Shown here: one piece after another, positions 8,245 through 16,563 of the stretch
Layout: each line of letters starts with the position of its first letter
Numbering within the stretch: position 1 is the first letter of the stretch
Origin: Jiangella sp. DSM 45060
GTDB taxonomy: Bacteria; Actinomycetota; Actinomycetes; Jiangellales; Jiangellaceae
Length of the DNA stretch: 64,000 nt
NCBI RefSeq assembly: GCF_900105175.1
Contig: NZ_LT629771.1
Span: forward strand, 3,667,501-3,731,500
Reading direction: 5' to 3'
Translations under genes and position numbers: made by a program
Notes under the pieces: model-generated
Database searches by the model: none
The model's input: only the letters and a program-made list of their open reading frames with translations
What the model was told of the DNA's origin: nothing

Positions 8245-9074
8245 GCCGCGGAGCCTCCGTGACGAGGTACGTCGTGCTCGGTGTGGGCGCCCTGGCGTTC
8301 CTCTTCCCCTTCTACTACATGGTCATCGGGTCCCTGCAGACCGCACCCGACCCCACCCCGGCCGGCGCGTTCCCGGACCCGTCGAACCTGACGCTGGACA
8401 ACTACGCCGCGATCGACGGGCGCATCGACCTGCTGCAGGGGCTGGTGAACTCGGGCATCTTCACCGGCGGGGTGATCCTGGGGACGGTCGTGTTCGGCGT
8501 GCTGGCCGGGTACGCGCTGGCGGTGCTGCGGTGGCGCGGCCGCGGGACGACGTTCGCGCTGGCGCTGCTGGTGCAGGTGGTGCCGTTCCAGCTGCTGATG
8601 ATCCCGCTGTACGTGCTGATCGCCCGCGACTACGGGCTGGCCGACAGCTACCTCGGGATGATCCTGCCGTTCGCTATCAACTCGACCGCGGTGATCGTGT
8701 TCCGCCAGTACTTCCTGCAACTGCCCCGCGAGCTGTTCGACGCGGCGGCTGTGGACGGAGCGGGCGATCTGCGGACCCTGTGGAACGTCGCGTTGCCGCT
8801 GGTCCGGCCGGTGCTTCTGACCGTCGTCCTGATCACGTTCATCGGGCCGTGGAACGAGTTCCTGTGGCCGTTCCTCATCACCAAGGACCAGTCGATGCAG
8901 CCGCTGGCGGTGTCGCTGGCCAACTACATCAGCAACGTGGCGGCGTCGGCGGCCAACCCGTTCGGCGCCGTGCTGGCCGGCGCCGTCGTGCTGGCGGCGC
9001 CCGCGGTCGTCCTGTTCATCGTCTTCCAGCGCTACTTCACCAGCACGAACCTCGATTCCGGCGTGAAAGGCTAG
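8241..9074 (+). CDS. Sugar ABC transporter permease, MalG type
   Basis: Second permease, 277 residues, MalG class. The first membrane segment is YVVLGVGALAFLFPFYYMVI and the EAA loop is FDAAAVDGAGDLRTLWNVALP near residues 168-188. The GTG start overlaps the stop of the MalF-type gene. The C terminus (VLFIVFQRYFTSTNLDSGVKG) is typical of the family. It ends 2 bp before the GH130 gene, which ties import and intracellular phosphorolysis in one transcript. Confidence 0.94.
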   Translation: MSRGASVTRYVVLGVGALAFLFPFYYMVIGSLQTAPDPTPAGAFPDPSNLTLDNYAAIDGRIDLLQGLVNSGIFTGGVILGTVVFGVLAGYALAVLRWRGRGTTFALALLVQVVPFQLLMIPLYVLIARDYGLADSYLGMILPFAINSTAVIVFRQYFLQLPRELFDAAAVDGAGDLRTLWNVALPLVRPVLLTVVLITFIGPWNEFLWPFLITKDQSMQPLAVSLANYISNVAASAANPFGAVLAGAVVLAAPAVVLFIVFQRYFTSTNLDSGVKG

Positions 9075-9076
9075 GC

Positions 9077-10150
9077 ATGCCCGTCTCCACCACCGTCCCG
9101 TACACGCTGACCCGGCTCGGGGTCGTCATGGCCCCGCTCGACGGCGAGCCGCTCGAGGCCGAGGGGGTGCTCAACCCGGCCTCCGGCCGCGACCCGGACG
9201 GCGTCCTGTACCTGCTCCCCCGGCTGGTCGCGGCGGGCAACGTGTCGCGGGTGGGCCTCGCCCGCGTGGTGATCGACGACGACGGCGTGCCGGTCGGCGT
9301 GGCGCGCGAGGGCGTCGTCCTGGAGCCGGACCGGGCCTGGGAGCGCGGCGCCGCGCACAGCGGCGTCGAGGACCCCCGGATCACCTGGATCGGCGCGCTC
9401 GGGCTGCACGTCATGACGTACGTCGCGTACGGGCCGCTGGGGCCGCGCACCGCGCTGGCGGTGTCGGACGACCTGCGGACGTGGCGGCGGCTCGGGCCGG
9501 CGCTGTTCGCCTACGACGACGACCTCGACGTCGACCTCAACCTGTTCCACAACAAGGACACCGTGTTCTTCCCGACGCCGGTGACGTCGCCGTCCGGGGT
9601 CGAGAGCCTCGCCGTGCTGCACCGTCCGATGTGGGATCTCGGCGAGATCCGCCCCGGTCAGGGCGTCGTGCTGCCGCGCGGTGTGACCGACGAGCGGCAC
9701 AGCGTCTGGATCTCGTACGTGCCGCTGGCATCGGCGCTGGCCGACGTCCGCAACCTGGTGCACTGGGGCGAGCACCGGTTCCTCGCCGGCCCGGAGTACC
9801 CGTTCGAGGAGCTGAAGATCGGCGGTGGACCGGCGCCGCTGCGGGTCCCCGAGGGCTGGCTGCTGCTGCACCACGGCGTCACCGGCGTGCTCGCGTCGGG
9901 CGTCGCGCAGCAGCAGCGCGTCAACTATGCCGCCGGCGCCCTGCTGCTCGACGCCGCCGACCCGTCCGTCGTGCTGGCCCGCACGCCGCAACCGCTGCTG
10001 GCGCCGGAGACCGACGACGAGCGCAGCGGCATCGTTCCGAACGTCGTCTTCCCCACCGCGATCGAGGAGATCGGCGGCGCGCACTACGTCTTCTACGGGA
10101 TGGCCGACAGCAAGATCGGGGTCGCCCGCCTGGACCGCACGGACCTCTGA
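9077..10150 (+). CDS. GH130-family beta-mannoside phosphorylase
   Basis: A 357-residue cytoplasmic five-bladed propeller enzyme of glycoside hydrolase family 130. Visible family landmarks are LNPASGRDPDGVLYLLPRL near residue 35, EDPRITWIGALG near residue 98, LNLFHNKDTVFFP near residue 155, KIGGGPAPL and WLLLHHGV near residue 250, and the closing VFYGMADSKIGVARL. Characterised members phosphorolyse beta-mannosides such as mannosyl-glucose or mannosyl-GlcNAc; some members are hydrolases. Which applies here cannot be told from motifs. There is no signal peptide. The start is ATG at 9077, after a GAAAGG stretch. Confidence 0.9.
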   Translation: MPVSTTVPYTLTRLGVVMAPLDGEPLEAEGVLNPASGRDPDGVLYLLPRLVAAGNVSRVGLARVVIDDDGVPVGVAREGVVLEPDRAWERGAAHSGVEDPRITWIGALGLHVMTYVAYGPLGPRTALAVSDDLRTWRRLGPALFAYDDDLDVDLNLFHNKDTVFFPTPVTSPSGVESLAVLHRPMWDLGEIRPGQGVVLPRGVTDERHSVWISYVPLASALADVRNLVHWGEHRFLAGPEYPFEELKIGGGPAPLRVPEGWLLLHHGVTGVLASGVAQQQRVNYAAGALLLDAADPSVVLARTPQPLLAPETDDERSGIVPNVVFPTAIEEIGGAHYVFYGMADSKIGVARLDRTDL

Positions 10151-10167
10151 CCGAAGGGAGAGCCGCG

Positions 10168-12165
10168 ATGACGCGGAGCTCGTGGACGGCGGCCCTGGCC
10201 GCGACGCTGCTGACGACCGGGACGCTCGTGGCCGGGGCGGCGCCCCAGCCGGACCCCGTCCAGCCACTGGCGAACACCGCGCACCTGGACTTCCTGCTGG
10301 ACCAGGCATCGCCTGCGGAGGTGGCCGGCCACACGACCTACCGGCTGGCCGAGGAGCCGGCGCTGACCTTCCCGTGGACGTACGCCGACGCGCGGGCGGG
10401 CGGGACGTTCGAGCGGATCGGCGGCGGGCGGCTCGACCCCGCGACGGGACACTGGTCGCAGGGCGCCTACAACGCCGACGACGTGTCCCGCGCGGCCGTC
10501 GTCTACCTGCGGCACTGGCGGCAGACGGGCGCCGCCGCCAGTCGCGAGAACGCGTACGAGCTGCTGCGATCACTGGCCTACCTGCAGACGACCAGCGGGC
10601 CGAACGCCGGCAACGTCGTCCTCTGGATCCAGCCCGACGGCGAGCTGAACCCGAGCGCCGAGCCGGTCGAGCTGCCCGACCCGTCCGACTCCGGGCCGAG
10701 CTACTGGCTGGCGCGGACGATCTGGGCGTTCGGCGAGGGGTACGCGGCGTTCGAAGACGCTGACCCGGCGTTCGCCGGCTTCCTCCAGGATCGGCTCCGG
10801 CTGGCCGTCGACGCCGTCGACCGGCAGGTCCTGACGCGGTACGGCGAGTACACCGTCGCCGACGGGCTACGGGTGCCGTCGTGGCTGATCGTGGACGGCG
10901 CGGACGCGACGGCGGAGGCGGTGCTGGGGCTGGCGGCGTACACGACGGCGGCGCCGTCGGACCGGCCGGCGCGGAGCGCGCTGCGCAAGCTGGCCGAAGG
11001 CGTGGCGGCGATGGGCGGCGGCGACCCGGACGCGTGGCCGTACGGCGCGGTCCTGCCGTGGGCGCGGTCGCGGTCGATGTGGCATGCGTGGGGGTCGCAG
11101 CTGCCGGCGTCGCTGGCGGCCTCGACGGCGTTGTCGTCGCCGGAGCTGCTGCGCCCGGCCGTCGTCGACTCCGCGCGGTTCGTGCCGACGCTGCTGACGG
11201 CGGGCGGCGCGGACAACGGGTGGATGCCGACGCCGACCGAGCGGGTGCAGATCGCCTACGGCGTCGATTCGCGGCTGCAGTCGCTGCTGGCCGTCGGCGA
11301 GGCGGCGGACCGGCCGGCGTTCGGCGAGCTGGCCGGGCTGACGGCGGCGTGGTACTTCGGCGCGAATCCCGCCGGTGAACCGATGTACGACCCCGCGACC
11401 GGCGTGACGTACGACGGCGTCGCGGCCGACGGGACGATCAACCGGAACAGCGGCGCCGAGAGCACCATCCACGGGCAGCTGTCGATGCTGGCGCTGGACG
11501 CGCACCCCGAGGTGCGGGAGCGCGCCGCCGCTCTGACGGACGTCGTGGCGCGCGACGGGCTGCGGCTGGTCGAGGCCGAGGCGGCGACGTCGACGACCGG
11601 GACCGTGCGGGCGCCGGAGGCCGCGTGGACCGGCGAGTCGCTGTGGAGCGGGTCGCTGCTGGCGCTGTCGCCTGGGCAGACTGCGACGTTCGACCTGGGA
11701 CCGTCGGACCAGCCGCGGTTGGTCGAGCCGGTGTCGTGGCTGCCGCTCGGCGGAACGGCGCGGTCGGCGTGGACGGCGTCCGGGCGAGCCGTCGGCACGC
11801 TGGAGCACCGGGTCGGAGCGCAGGGGCTGACCGCGGTCCCGGGCGCGCTGCTGCCGCTGCCGCTGCGCCGGCCGGTGCCCGCGGGCGCGTCGTCGGTGTC
11901 GGTGACGGCATCGCGCGGCGCGGTCGAGCTGGATGCGCTGCTGGTCCGGCCGGACGTGTCCCGGCTCGCCCTGGCCGGCGACGGCGGGGCGCGGGCCGAG
12001 CTGCTGCACTCGGCCGCGGCGACGCCCCGCCGGGTCGAGGTCGACGGGCCCGGGACCGTGCGGGTGTACGACGGCTCCGGCCGGCTGCAGGCGTCCCGCG
12101 AGCTGACCGGGCGGACGACGATCACGCTGCGGCCGGGCGGCTTCGCCGTCGTGTCGGGCGGTTGA
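10168..12165 (+). CDS. Secreted protein, probable (alpha/alpha)6-barrel carbohydrate-active enzyme
   Basis: A 665-residue exported protein: signal peptide (WTAALAATLLTTGTLVAGAA), then a long helical region with repeated Trp/Tyr-rich segments (WTYADARAGGTFERIGGG, WLARTIWAFGEGYAAFE, WAWGSQLPASLA-like) that read like an alpha/alpha toroid. WYFGANPAGEPMYDP followed by NRNSGAESTIHGQLSMLALD near residues 395-445 resembles the end of GH9- or epimerase-like barrels. The last 200 residues, from VEAEAAT, look like one or two beta-sandwich carbohydrate-binding modules. I could not assign a CAZy family. The start is ATG at 10168 after GAAGGGAG. It follows the GH130 gene by 17 bp, so it probably acts outside the cell on the same glycan. 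Confidence 0.75.
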   Translation: MTRSSWTAALAATLLTTGTLVAGAAPQPDPVQPLANTAHLDFLLDQASPAEVAGHTTYRLAEEPALTFPWTYADARAGGTFERIGGGRLDPATGHWSQGAYNADDVSRAAVVYLRHWRQTGAAASRENAYELLRSLAYLQTTSGPNAGNVVLWIQPDGELNPSAEPVELPDPSDSGPSYWLARTIWAFGEGYAAFEDADPAFAGFLQDRLRLAVDAVDRQVLTRYGEYTVADGLRVPSWLIVDGADATAEAVLGLAAYTTAAPSDRPARSALRKLAEGVAAMGGGDPDAWPYGAVLPWARSRSMWHAWGSQLPASLAASTALSSPELLRPAVVDSARFVPTLLTAGGADNGWMPTPTERVQIAYGVDSRLQSLLAVGEAADRPAFGELAGLTAAWYFGANPAGEPMYDPATGVTYDGVAADGTINRNSGAESTIHGQLSMLALDAHPEVRERAAALTDVVARDGLRLVEAEAATSTTGTVRAPEAAWTGESLWSGSLLALSPGQTATFDLGPSDQPRLVEPVSWLPLGGTARSAWTASGRAVGTLEHRVGAQGLTAVPGALLPLPLRRPVPAGASSVSVTASRGAVELDALLVRPDVSRLALAGDGGARAELLHSAAATPRRVEVDGPGTVRVYDGSGRLQASRELTGRTTITLRPGGFAVVSGG

Positions 12166-12186
12166 CCGTGTGCGAAGGTGGTGGGC

Positions 12187-12669
12187 GTGCGGCCGAACCT
12201 CGAACGCATCCACGGCGGCGACGCCCTGGCCGAACAGGTCCTCCGTGACCTGCCGGCGGTCCTCGACGACGCGACGCTGGCGCGGCTCGGCCGCTCGGCC
12301 GTGCAGGCGCTGGGCCGCTACAGCGCGCGGCAGGTCGTGGTCGCGCTGCGCACCCGGTCCGCGGGGCTGCTCCGCGACGCGTTGACGGCGGCCGCGGTGT
12401 CCGAGCAGCTGGTCATGGCCGACCCGCGCGACACCATGGTGGGGCTCGCGCCGCACCTGCACGTCGCGCGGGAGCTCGGACTGGACGCGCCGCGGCTCTT
12501 CGCCGACGTCGCCGCACGCCTCCCGGCCGGCGACGTCGCGACCCTGCTGCGCACGTTCGGCGCCCGCACCGACGTCAGGTTGCCGGGCTTCGGCTGGCGC
12601 ATCGTCGACACCCCGGACGGACCGGACCTCATGCCCGATGCGGGACGAGCGGCGGCGCCGTCGCGGTGA
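12187..12669 (+). CDS. Conserved hypothetical protein
   Basis: A 160-residue, mostly helical, soluble protein without recognised domain. The N-terminal part (RPNLERIHGGDALAEQVLRDLPAVL) and a basic middle (RSAVQALGRYSARQVVVALRTRS) are followed by a short strand-rich end (LPGFGWRIVDTPDGPDLMP). The GTG at 12187 is preferred because AAGGTGG lies 6-7 bases upstream; GTG at 12178 is the alternative. It lies 21 bp after the secreted protein, so it may be co-transcribed with the sugar operon. Its 3' end overlaps the convergent transglutaminase gene by 41 bp. Confidence 0.6.
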   Translation: MRPNLERIHGGDALAEQVLRDLPAVLDDATLARLGRSAVQALGRYSARQVVVALRTRSAGLLRDALTAAAVSEQLVMADPRDTMVGLAPHLHVARELGLDAPRLFADVAARLPAGDVATLLRTFGARTDVRLPGFGWRIVDTPDGPDLMPDAGRAAAPSR

Positions 12670-14875
12670 CCGGCGGCGGCGACATACGGGCCGGCCAGAG
12701 CGCGGCCCGCACCCGCCGCCGGAGCGGCCGCGTCCGCAGCACGGCCCGCCGGACGGTACGGACGTCCTGGCGCAGCGTGGCGACCGGCTCGGCCGACCGC
12801 GCGTAGCGGGCTCTCTCGACCGCCGTCGTCAGTCGCCGCAGCGCCGCGCGGGCGCCGTCGTCGAGGGACACGGCCTGCGCCAGCCGGGCGGCCGTGGCGC
12901 GCGGCGTGCCCTGGACCGGCCCGAGCCCGGCGTCGCGGACGGCCAGGCGCAGCTCGGTCCAGGCCGCCTCGGCCTCGTGCCGCGGCCGGCCGGCGGCCCG
13001 CCGCCAGCGCCGTCGCCGCCGGAACGCCGTCATCGCTGGCCGACCGGTCAGCAGCATCATGACGGCGGCCGCGACCAGCGCGCCGGGCGGGACCCCGTCA
13101 CCGCCGGCGGCGCCGGCGGCGACGTCGTCCGGCTCGTCCGCGGGCGCCGGCGAGGTCTCGGCCGGCGGCGCCTCAGCAGGCGGGGTCCCGGGCTGCGGCG
13201 ACGGGGTGCCGGGGCCGGGCGCGGCGCCCGGCCGGGCCGGGGTCGGCTCGAAGGCGACCCAGCCGGTGCCCTCGAACCACAGCTCCGGCCAGGCGTGTGC
13301 GTCGTGCGTAGTGACGATCCGGCCGCCGCCGGGCAACGCGTCGCCGGGCAGGAAGCCGACCGCGACCCGCGCCGGGATGCCGAGCCGGCGTGCCATGACC
13401 GCCATCGTCGCCGCGTACTGCTCGCAGTAGCCGCGGCGGTCCTGGAGGAACGTCAGCAGCGACCCGGTCGCCGTGCCGGGGTCCACGGTGTCGGTGTCGT
13501 AGACGAACCCGCCGCCGCCGCGGAACCAGGCCTCCAGCGCGCGGGCCCGGTCGTAGTCCGTCGCGGCGGCGCCGACGGCCTCGTCGAGATACGGATCGAC
13601 GACATCGGCGTCAGCGGACAGCGCGACCATCGGGTCGAGCCCGGGGCCGGGCGGCGGCGCGGACCGCAGCCGTTCGGCGTCGTACGAGACCAGCGCGACG
13701 TCGGCGCTGAAGCGCAGCCCGCGCGGGTCACCGCTGGGCGAGCCGACCTCGAGGGTGTCCGGGTCGTAGAACCACTCCCCCGCGACCGCCACCCGCAGCG
13801 GCGGGTACGGCAGCGGCAGCGACCGCCACGGGTAGTTCTCGGTGACCGTGATCTCGATCTCCGCGACGGGCGGCTCGCCGCCGGCGACCGGTGGCGCCGG
13901 CAGGTCACCGCGCAGCAGGCGCAACGTGGTCCCCTCGCCCTGGTGCCAGCGGCTTCCGTCGAACTCGTCGTGGACGGCGACCCGCAGGTACGGCGGCTCC
14001 GGCGCGTCCGTCGTGTACTGGAGCACAGGGAGGTCCTGCGGCCGGGTGAGGTTGCGGTGCAGGTCGACGATCGGGTTGTCGACGGGGACGGACGGCGCCC
14101 GGGCTGCTTCGTCGTCGAGCCGGGCGAACAGCGACTCGTCGATGACGCCGTCGCCCAGGCCGGGCAGCAGCGCCGGCACGACGACCGCCGCCGACACCGC
14201 GGCCAGCCCGGCCCGGCGGCTGGTGCGCAGGCCGGTGTGCAGCCCGGCCCGGCCCGGGCGGTCGCCGTGGCCGGCGCCGGGCCCGACGAACCGGCCCCAG
14301 CGGGCGACCCGGGCGTGGCCCTCCGCCGCGAGCAGGACGAGGTAGCCGGCCGCCGGCGGCACGAACCAGAACCACGCGACGCCGCCCGGCAGCACGCCGG
14401 CCGCGATGAGGTAGCCGGCCGCCAGCACCGGACCGGCCAGCGCCGGCCGGCGCCGCGCGGCGACGAGGAGGTCGGCGGTGATCGCGACCGCCCCGGCGCA
14501 CGCGACCAGCAGCACGACGGCGCCCGGGTCCGGCGGCAGCGGTGCGGCGTTCTCGCGGACCACCTCGACGCCGTCGCGGACCGTGGCCGCGAGCCGGGCC
14601 GGATCGGGCAGCAGCGCGGGCCACGGGGAGGCGCCCCGGTCGGCGTTCGACGCCAGCACGCCGAGCCACCAGCCGAGGACGACCACCTGCACGGCCACGA
14701 CCAGCGGCGCCGGCGTCCGGTGCCGGCGCAGCGTCCAGCCGGCCGCCGCGACCAGCACGACCGCCGCCGGAACCGCGCTCGCCCACCCGGGCGACTCCGC
14801 GAGCGCCAGCAGCGGCACGGCGGCGAGCAGCGCGGCGACCGCCGTGACAATGGTCGTCCGGAGCCCACCGGGCAC
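12629..14875 (-). CDS. TgpA-like membrane protein with transglutaminase-like domain
   Basis: A 748-residue membrane protein. The N-terminal 200 residues hold five or six hydrophobic helices. An extracellular DUF3488/TgpA-type region follows, with the transglutaminase core at RRGYCEQYAATMAVMARRLGIPARV (catalytic Cys), TTHDAHAWPELWFEGTGWVAFEPTP (catalytic His and Asp). After a Pro-rich linker comes one more membrane helix and a basic cytosolic DUF4129-like C terminus. Relatives usually sit beside moxR and DUF58 genes; neither is here. GTG start at 14875 with GGGGGG upstream. Probable role is cell-surface protein crosslinking or processing. Confidence 0.88.
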   Translation of the reverse strand: MPGGLRTTIVTAVAALLAAVPLLALAESPGWASAVPAAVVLVAAAGWTLRRHRTPAPLVVAVQVVVLGWWLGVLASNADRGASPWPALLPDPARLAATVRDGVEVVRENAAPLPPDPGAVVLLVACAGAVAITADLLVAARRRPALAGPVLAAGYLIAAGVLPGGVAWFWFVPPAAGYLVLLAAEGHARVARWGRFVGPGAGHGDRPGRAGLHTGLRTSRRAGLAAVSAAVVVPALLPGLGDGVIDESLFARLDDEAARAPSVPVDNPIVDLHRNLTRPQDLPVLQYTTDAPEPPYLRVAVHDEFDGSRWHQGEGTTLRLLRGDLPAPPVAGGEPPVAEIEITVTENYPWRSLPLPYPPLRVAVAGEWFYDPDTLEVGSPSGDPRGLRFSADVALVSYDAERLRSAPPPGPGLDPMVALSADADVVDPYLDEAVGAAATDYDRARALEAWFRGGGGFVYDTDTVDPGTATGSLLTFLQDRRGYCEQYAATMAVMARRLGIPARVAVGFLPGDALPGGGRIVTTHDAHAWPELWFEGTGWVAFEPTPARPGAAPGPGTPSPQPGTPPAEAPPAETSPAPADEPDDVAAGAAGGDGVPPGALVAAAVMMLLTGRPAMTAFRRRRRWRRAAGRPRHEAEAAWTELRLAVRDAGLGPVQGTPRATAARLAQAVSLDDGARAALRRLTTAVERARYARSAEPVATLRQDVRTVRRAVLRTRPLRRRVRAALWPARMSPPPVTATAPPLVPHRA

Positions 14876-14946
14876 GCCGTCACCCCCCTTTTCCAGGTCA
14901 GACGCCCGAGACCACCGGCAGGTTGCGTTGTCGCTAGGGTGGGGGC

Positions 14947-15369
14947 ATGGTGGACGACGGCGAGCGGGCCGCGACGGTCGCCGACGTGCACGAGGTGGCG
15001 CTGGCGATGCCCCACGTCACCGTGTACCCGGGCACCGAGCACAAGCCCGTCTACCAGGTCGGCGGACGGTCGTTCGTGTTCTTCCGCAACCCGCGGCCCG
15101 ACGCCGTCGACCCGGAGACGGGCGAGCGGTACGACGACGTCATCGTGCTGTGGGTGGAGTCCGAGGCCGAGAAGCAGGCGCTGGTCCAGGACCCGCGCAC
15201 CCCGTACTTCACGACGCCGCACTTCGACGGGCACCTGTCGGTGCTGGTGCGGGCCGGCCGGCTGGGCGAGCTGACCCGCGCCGAGCTGGCCGAGCAGGTC
15301 CAGGACGCGTGGCTGGCGCGCGCCTCGAGGACGCGGGCCGCCGCGTGGCTGCGCGATCATGGACGGTAA
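14947..15369 (+). CDS. MmcQ/YjbR family protein
   Basis: A 140-residue single-domain protein of the MmcQ/YjbR (cysteine-rich-like, double-wing) fold. Diagnostic features are ADVHEVALAMPHVTVYPG near the start, the strand pair YQVGGRSFVFFRNPRP, VLWVESEAEKQALV, FTTPHFDGHLSVLVR and the C-terminal helix pair ending WLARASRTRAAAWL. Family members are suspected DNA-binding proteins, but no function is proven. It overlaps the methyltransferase gene by 11 bp, which suggests co-translation. Confidence 0.88.
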   Translation: MVDDGERAATVADVHEVALAMPHVTVYPGTEHKPVYQVGGRSFVFFRNPRPDAVDPETGERYDDVIVLWVESEAEKQALVQDPRTPYFTTPHFDGHLSVLVRAGRLGELTRAELAEQVQDAWLARASRTRAAAWLRDHGR

Positions 15370-16093
15370 CCGCGCCGCCTGGGACGACGCCTCGCTGAAG
15401 CACGTCCGCGAGGACGACGAGTTGCTGGCGCAGGCGCGGACGGCGACGCTGCTGCCGGCCGAACTGGAGCTGCTGGGCCTGGTGCTGGCGGCGGCGCCCG
15501 AGGTCGTGCACCTGCAGAGCGGCCATGGCCTCGACGACGCGGCGCTGGTGCGGGCCGGCGCGCGGTCGGTCGTCGGTGTCGACTTCAGCGCCGTCGCCGT
15601 GACGGCGGCGCGGCGGCGGGCCGCCCGGCTGGGCCTGCCGTGCCGGTACGTCGTCGGCGAGCTGCCCGGTGCCCCCCTGCGCTCCGGTGGCGCGGACCTC
15701 GTCTACACCGGCAAGGGCGCGCTGATCTGGCTGCCCGACCTGGCCGCCTGGGCCCGCGACGTGGCGCGGCTGCTGCGACCGGGCGGGTCGCTGTTCGTCT
15801 ACGAGGCGCACCCCGCGGTGCCGCTGTGGACGTGGGACGCCGACGAGCCGCGGATCCGGCCGGACCGCGGTTACTTCGAGCGCCGTCATGTGAACGACAC
15901 GTTCCCGGCCCGCGGCGCGGTGGAGCGGCAGGCGACGCTCGGCGAGATCGTGACGGCGGTGGTCGGCGCCGAGCTGGAGCTGCGCCACCTCGCCGAGTAC
16001 CCCGATCCGTTCTGGCGTCCCGACGGCGTCGACGCGGCGGCCTGGCGCGGGCGGCTGCCGAACGCCTTCTCACTGCTGGCGCTCCGGCGCTGA
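15359..16093 (+). CDS. Class I SAM-dependent methyltransferase
   Basis: A 244-residue Rossmann methyltransferase. The SAM-binding motif is degenerate (VVHLQSGHGLDDAALVRAGARSVVGVDFS, near residues 42-70) with HLQ-GxG where many enzymes have LDLGCGxG; this HLQCHxG-like variant is common in a known subgroup. The later motif RLLRPGGSLFVYEAHP is clear. The substrate is unknown. It overlaps the upstream YjbR gene and is followed by a strong hairpin terminator 11 bp after the stop. Confidence 0.88.
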   Translation: MDGNRAAWDDASLKHVREDDELLAQARTATLLPAELELLGLVLAAAPEVVHLQSGHGLDDAALVRAGARSVVGVDFSAVAVTAARRRAARLGLPCRYVVGELPGAPLRSGGADLVYTGKGALIWLPDLAAWARDVARLLRPGGSLFVYEAHPAVPLWTWDADEPRIRPDRGYFERRHVNDTFPARGAVERQATLGEIVTAVVGAELELRHLAEYPDPFWRPDGVDAAAWRGRLPNAFSLLALRR

Positions 16094-16104
16094 GACCACG
16101 CACA

Positions 16105-16132
16105 GACGGGGCCGGCTCTCGCCAGCCCCGTC
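16105..16132 (+). terminator. Hairpin terminator after the methyltransferase gene
   Basis: GACGGGGC pairs perfectly with GCCCCGTC across a 12-base loop, 11 bp after the stop. No U-tract follows, which is usual in GC-rich actinomycetes. It may also serve the convergent small membrane-protein gene that ends at 16155. Confidence 0.7.
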
Positions 16133-16154
16133 TCGCTCCCAGCGGTTCGTGGCG

Positions 16155-16322
16155 CTACCTCAGCAGCGCGACGAACTGGTGCAGGGCGACACCCAGGATG
16201 GAGAACGCTCCCGCGATCAGTGGCCAGAGATCCCTCAGGATCTGGCTGATGACCTCGGTGTGCTGACGCAGCTGTTCAAGCCTGGCCAACGTCGTGCGCT
16301 CGTCCCTGTCACTGTGGTTCAC
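16155..16322 (-). CDS. Small membrane protein with N-terminal coiled coil
   Basis: A 55-residue open frame with strongly GC-biased third positions (about 87 percent), which argues for real coding. Residues 5-28 are charged and heptad-like (RTTLARLEQLRQHTEVISQIL), and the C terminus is one membrane helix (WPLIAGAFSILGVALHQFVALL). GTG at 16322 is preferred because GGAAAGAGG lies 6 bases upstream; an ATG at 16328 is the alternative. The plan resembles tiny XhlA/holin-like proteins, but no partner gene is present. Function unknown. Confidence 0.5.
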   Translation of the reverse strand: MNHSDRDERTTLARLEQLRQHTEVISQILRDLWPLIAGAFSILGVALHQFVALLR

Positions 16323-16511
16323 GTGCATCCTCTTTCCGAGGGGCCACACAGTGAGCCGCTGTCACAGCCCGCCGGGTAGCCCATCTCTGGACTACTCCGG
16401 GGGTTCCCGATGTAGTTAGCCCTCCAGGATGACACCTGGTCAATGAGTCGTCAACGGCGGTACTCTGGTCCTGGTCGGCGGAGGTGCTGTCACACCGATG
16501 ATCCCGGCCGG
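16323..16511. other. Intergenic stretch, nothing recognised
   Basis: I see no gene here. The only noteworthy point is that the 12-mer TCACTGTGGTTC at 16309-16320 recurs in the terminator loop at 16531-16542. Confidence 0.5.
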
Positions 16512-16553
16512 ACCCCGGCGCGCCTCTCATTCACTGTGGTTCCGCGCCGGGGT
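16512..16553 (-). terminator. Hairpin terminator after the macro-domain gene
   Basis: ACCCCGGCGCG and CGCGCCGGGGT form a perfect 11-bp stem with a 20-base loop, 11 bp downstream of the macro-domain stop on the minus strand. On the plus strand it is followed by TTT, so it could work in both directions. Confidence 0.7.
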
Positions 16554-16563
16554 TTCTGCTGCC

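Noticed and set aside
9071-10573. Long minus-strand open frame opposite the GH130 gene
   Set aside because: Shadow frame without conserved motifs; the plus-strand GH130 motifs are decisive.
16309-16542. Two copies of TCACTGTGGTTC as an attachment-site pair
   Set aside because: Only 12 bp, one copy in a coding start and one in a terminator loop, with no integrase or mobile gene between.
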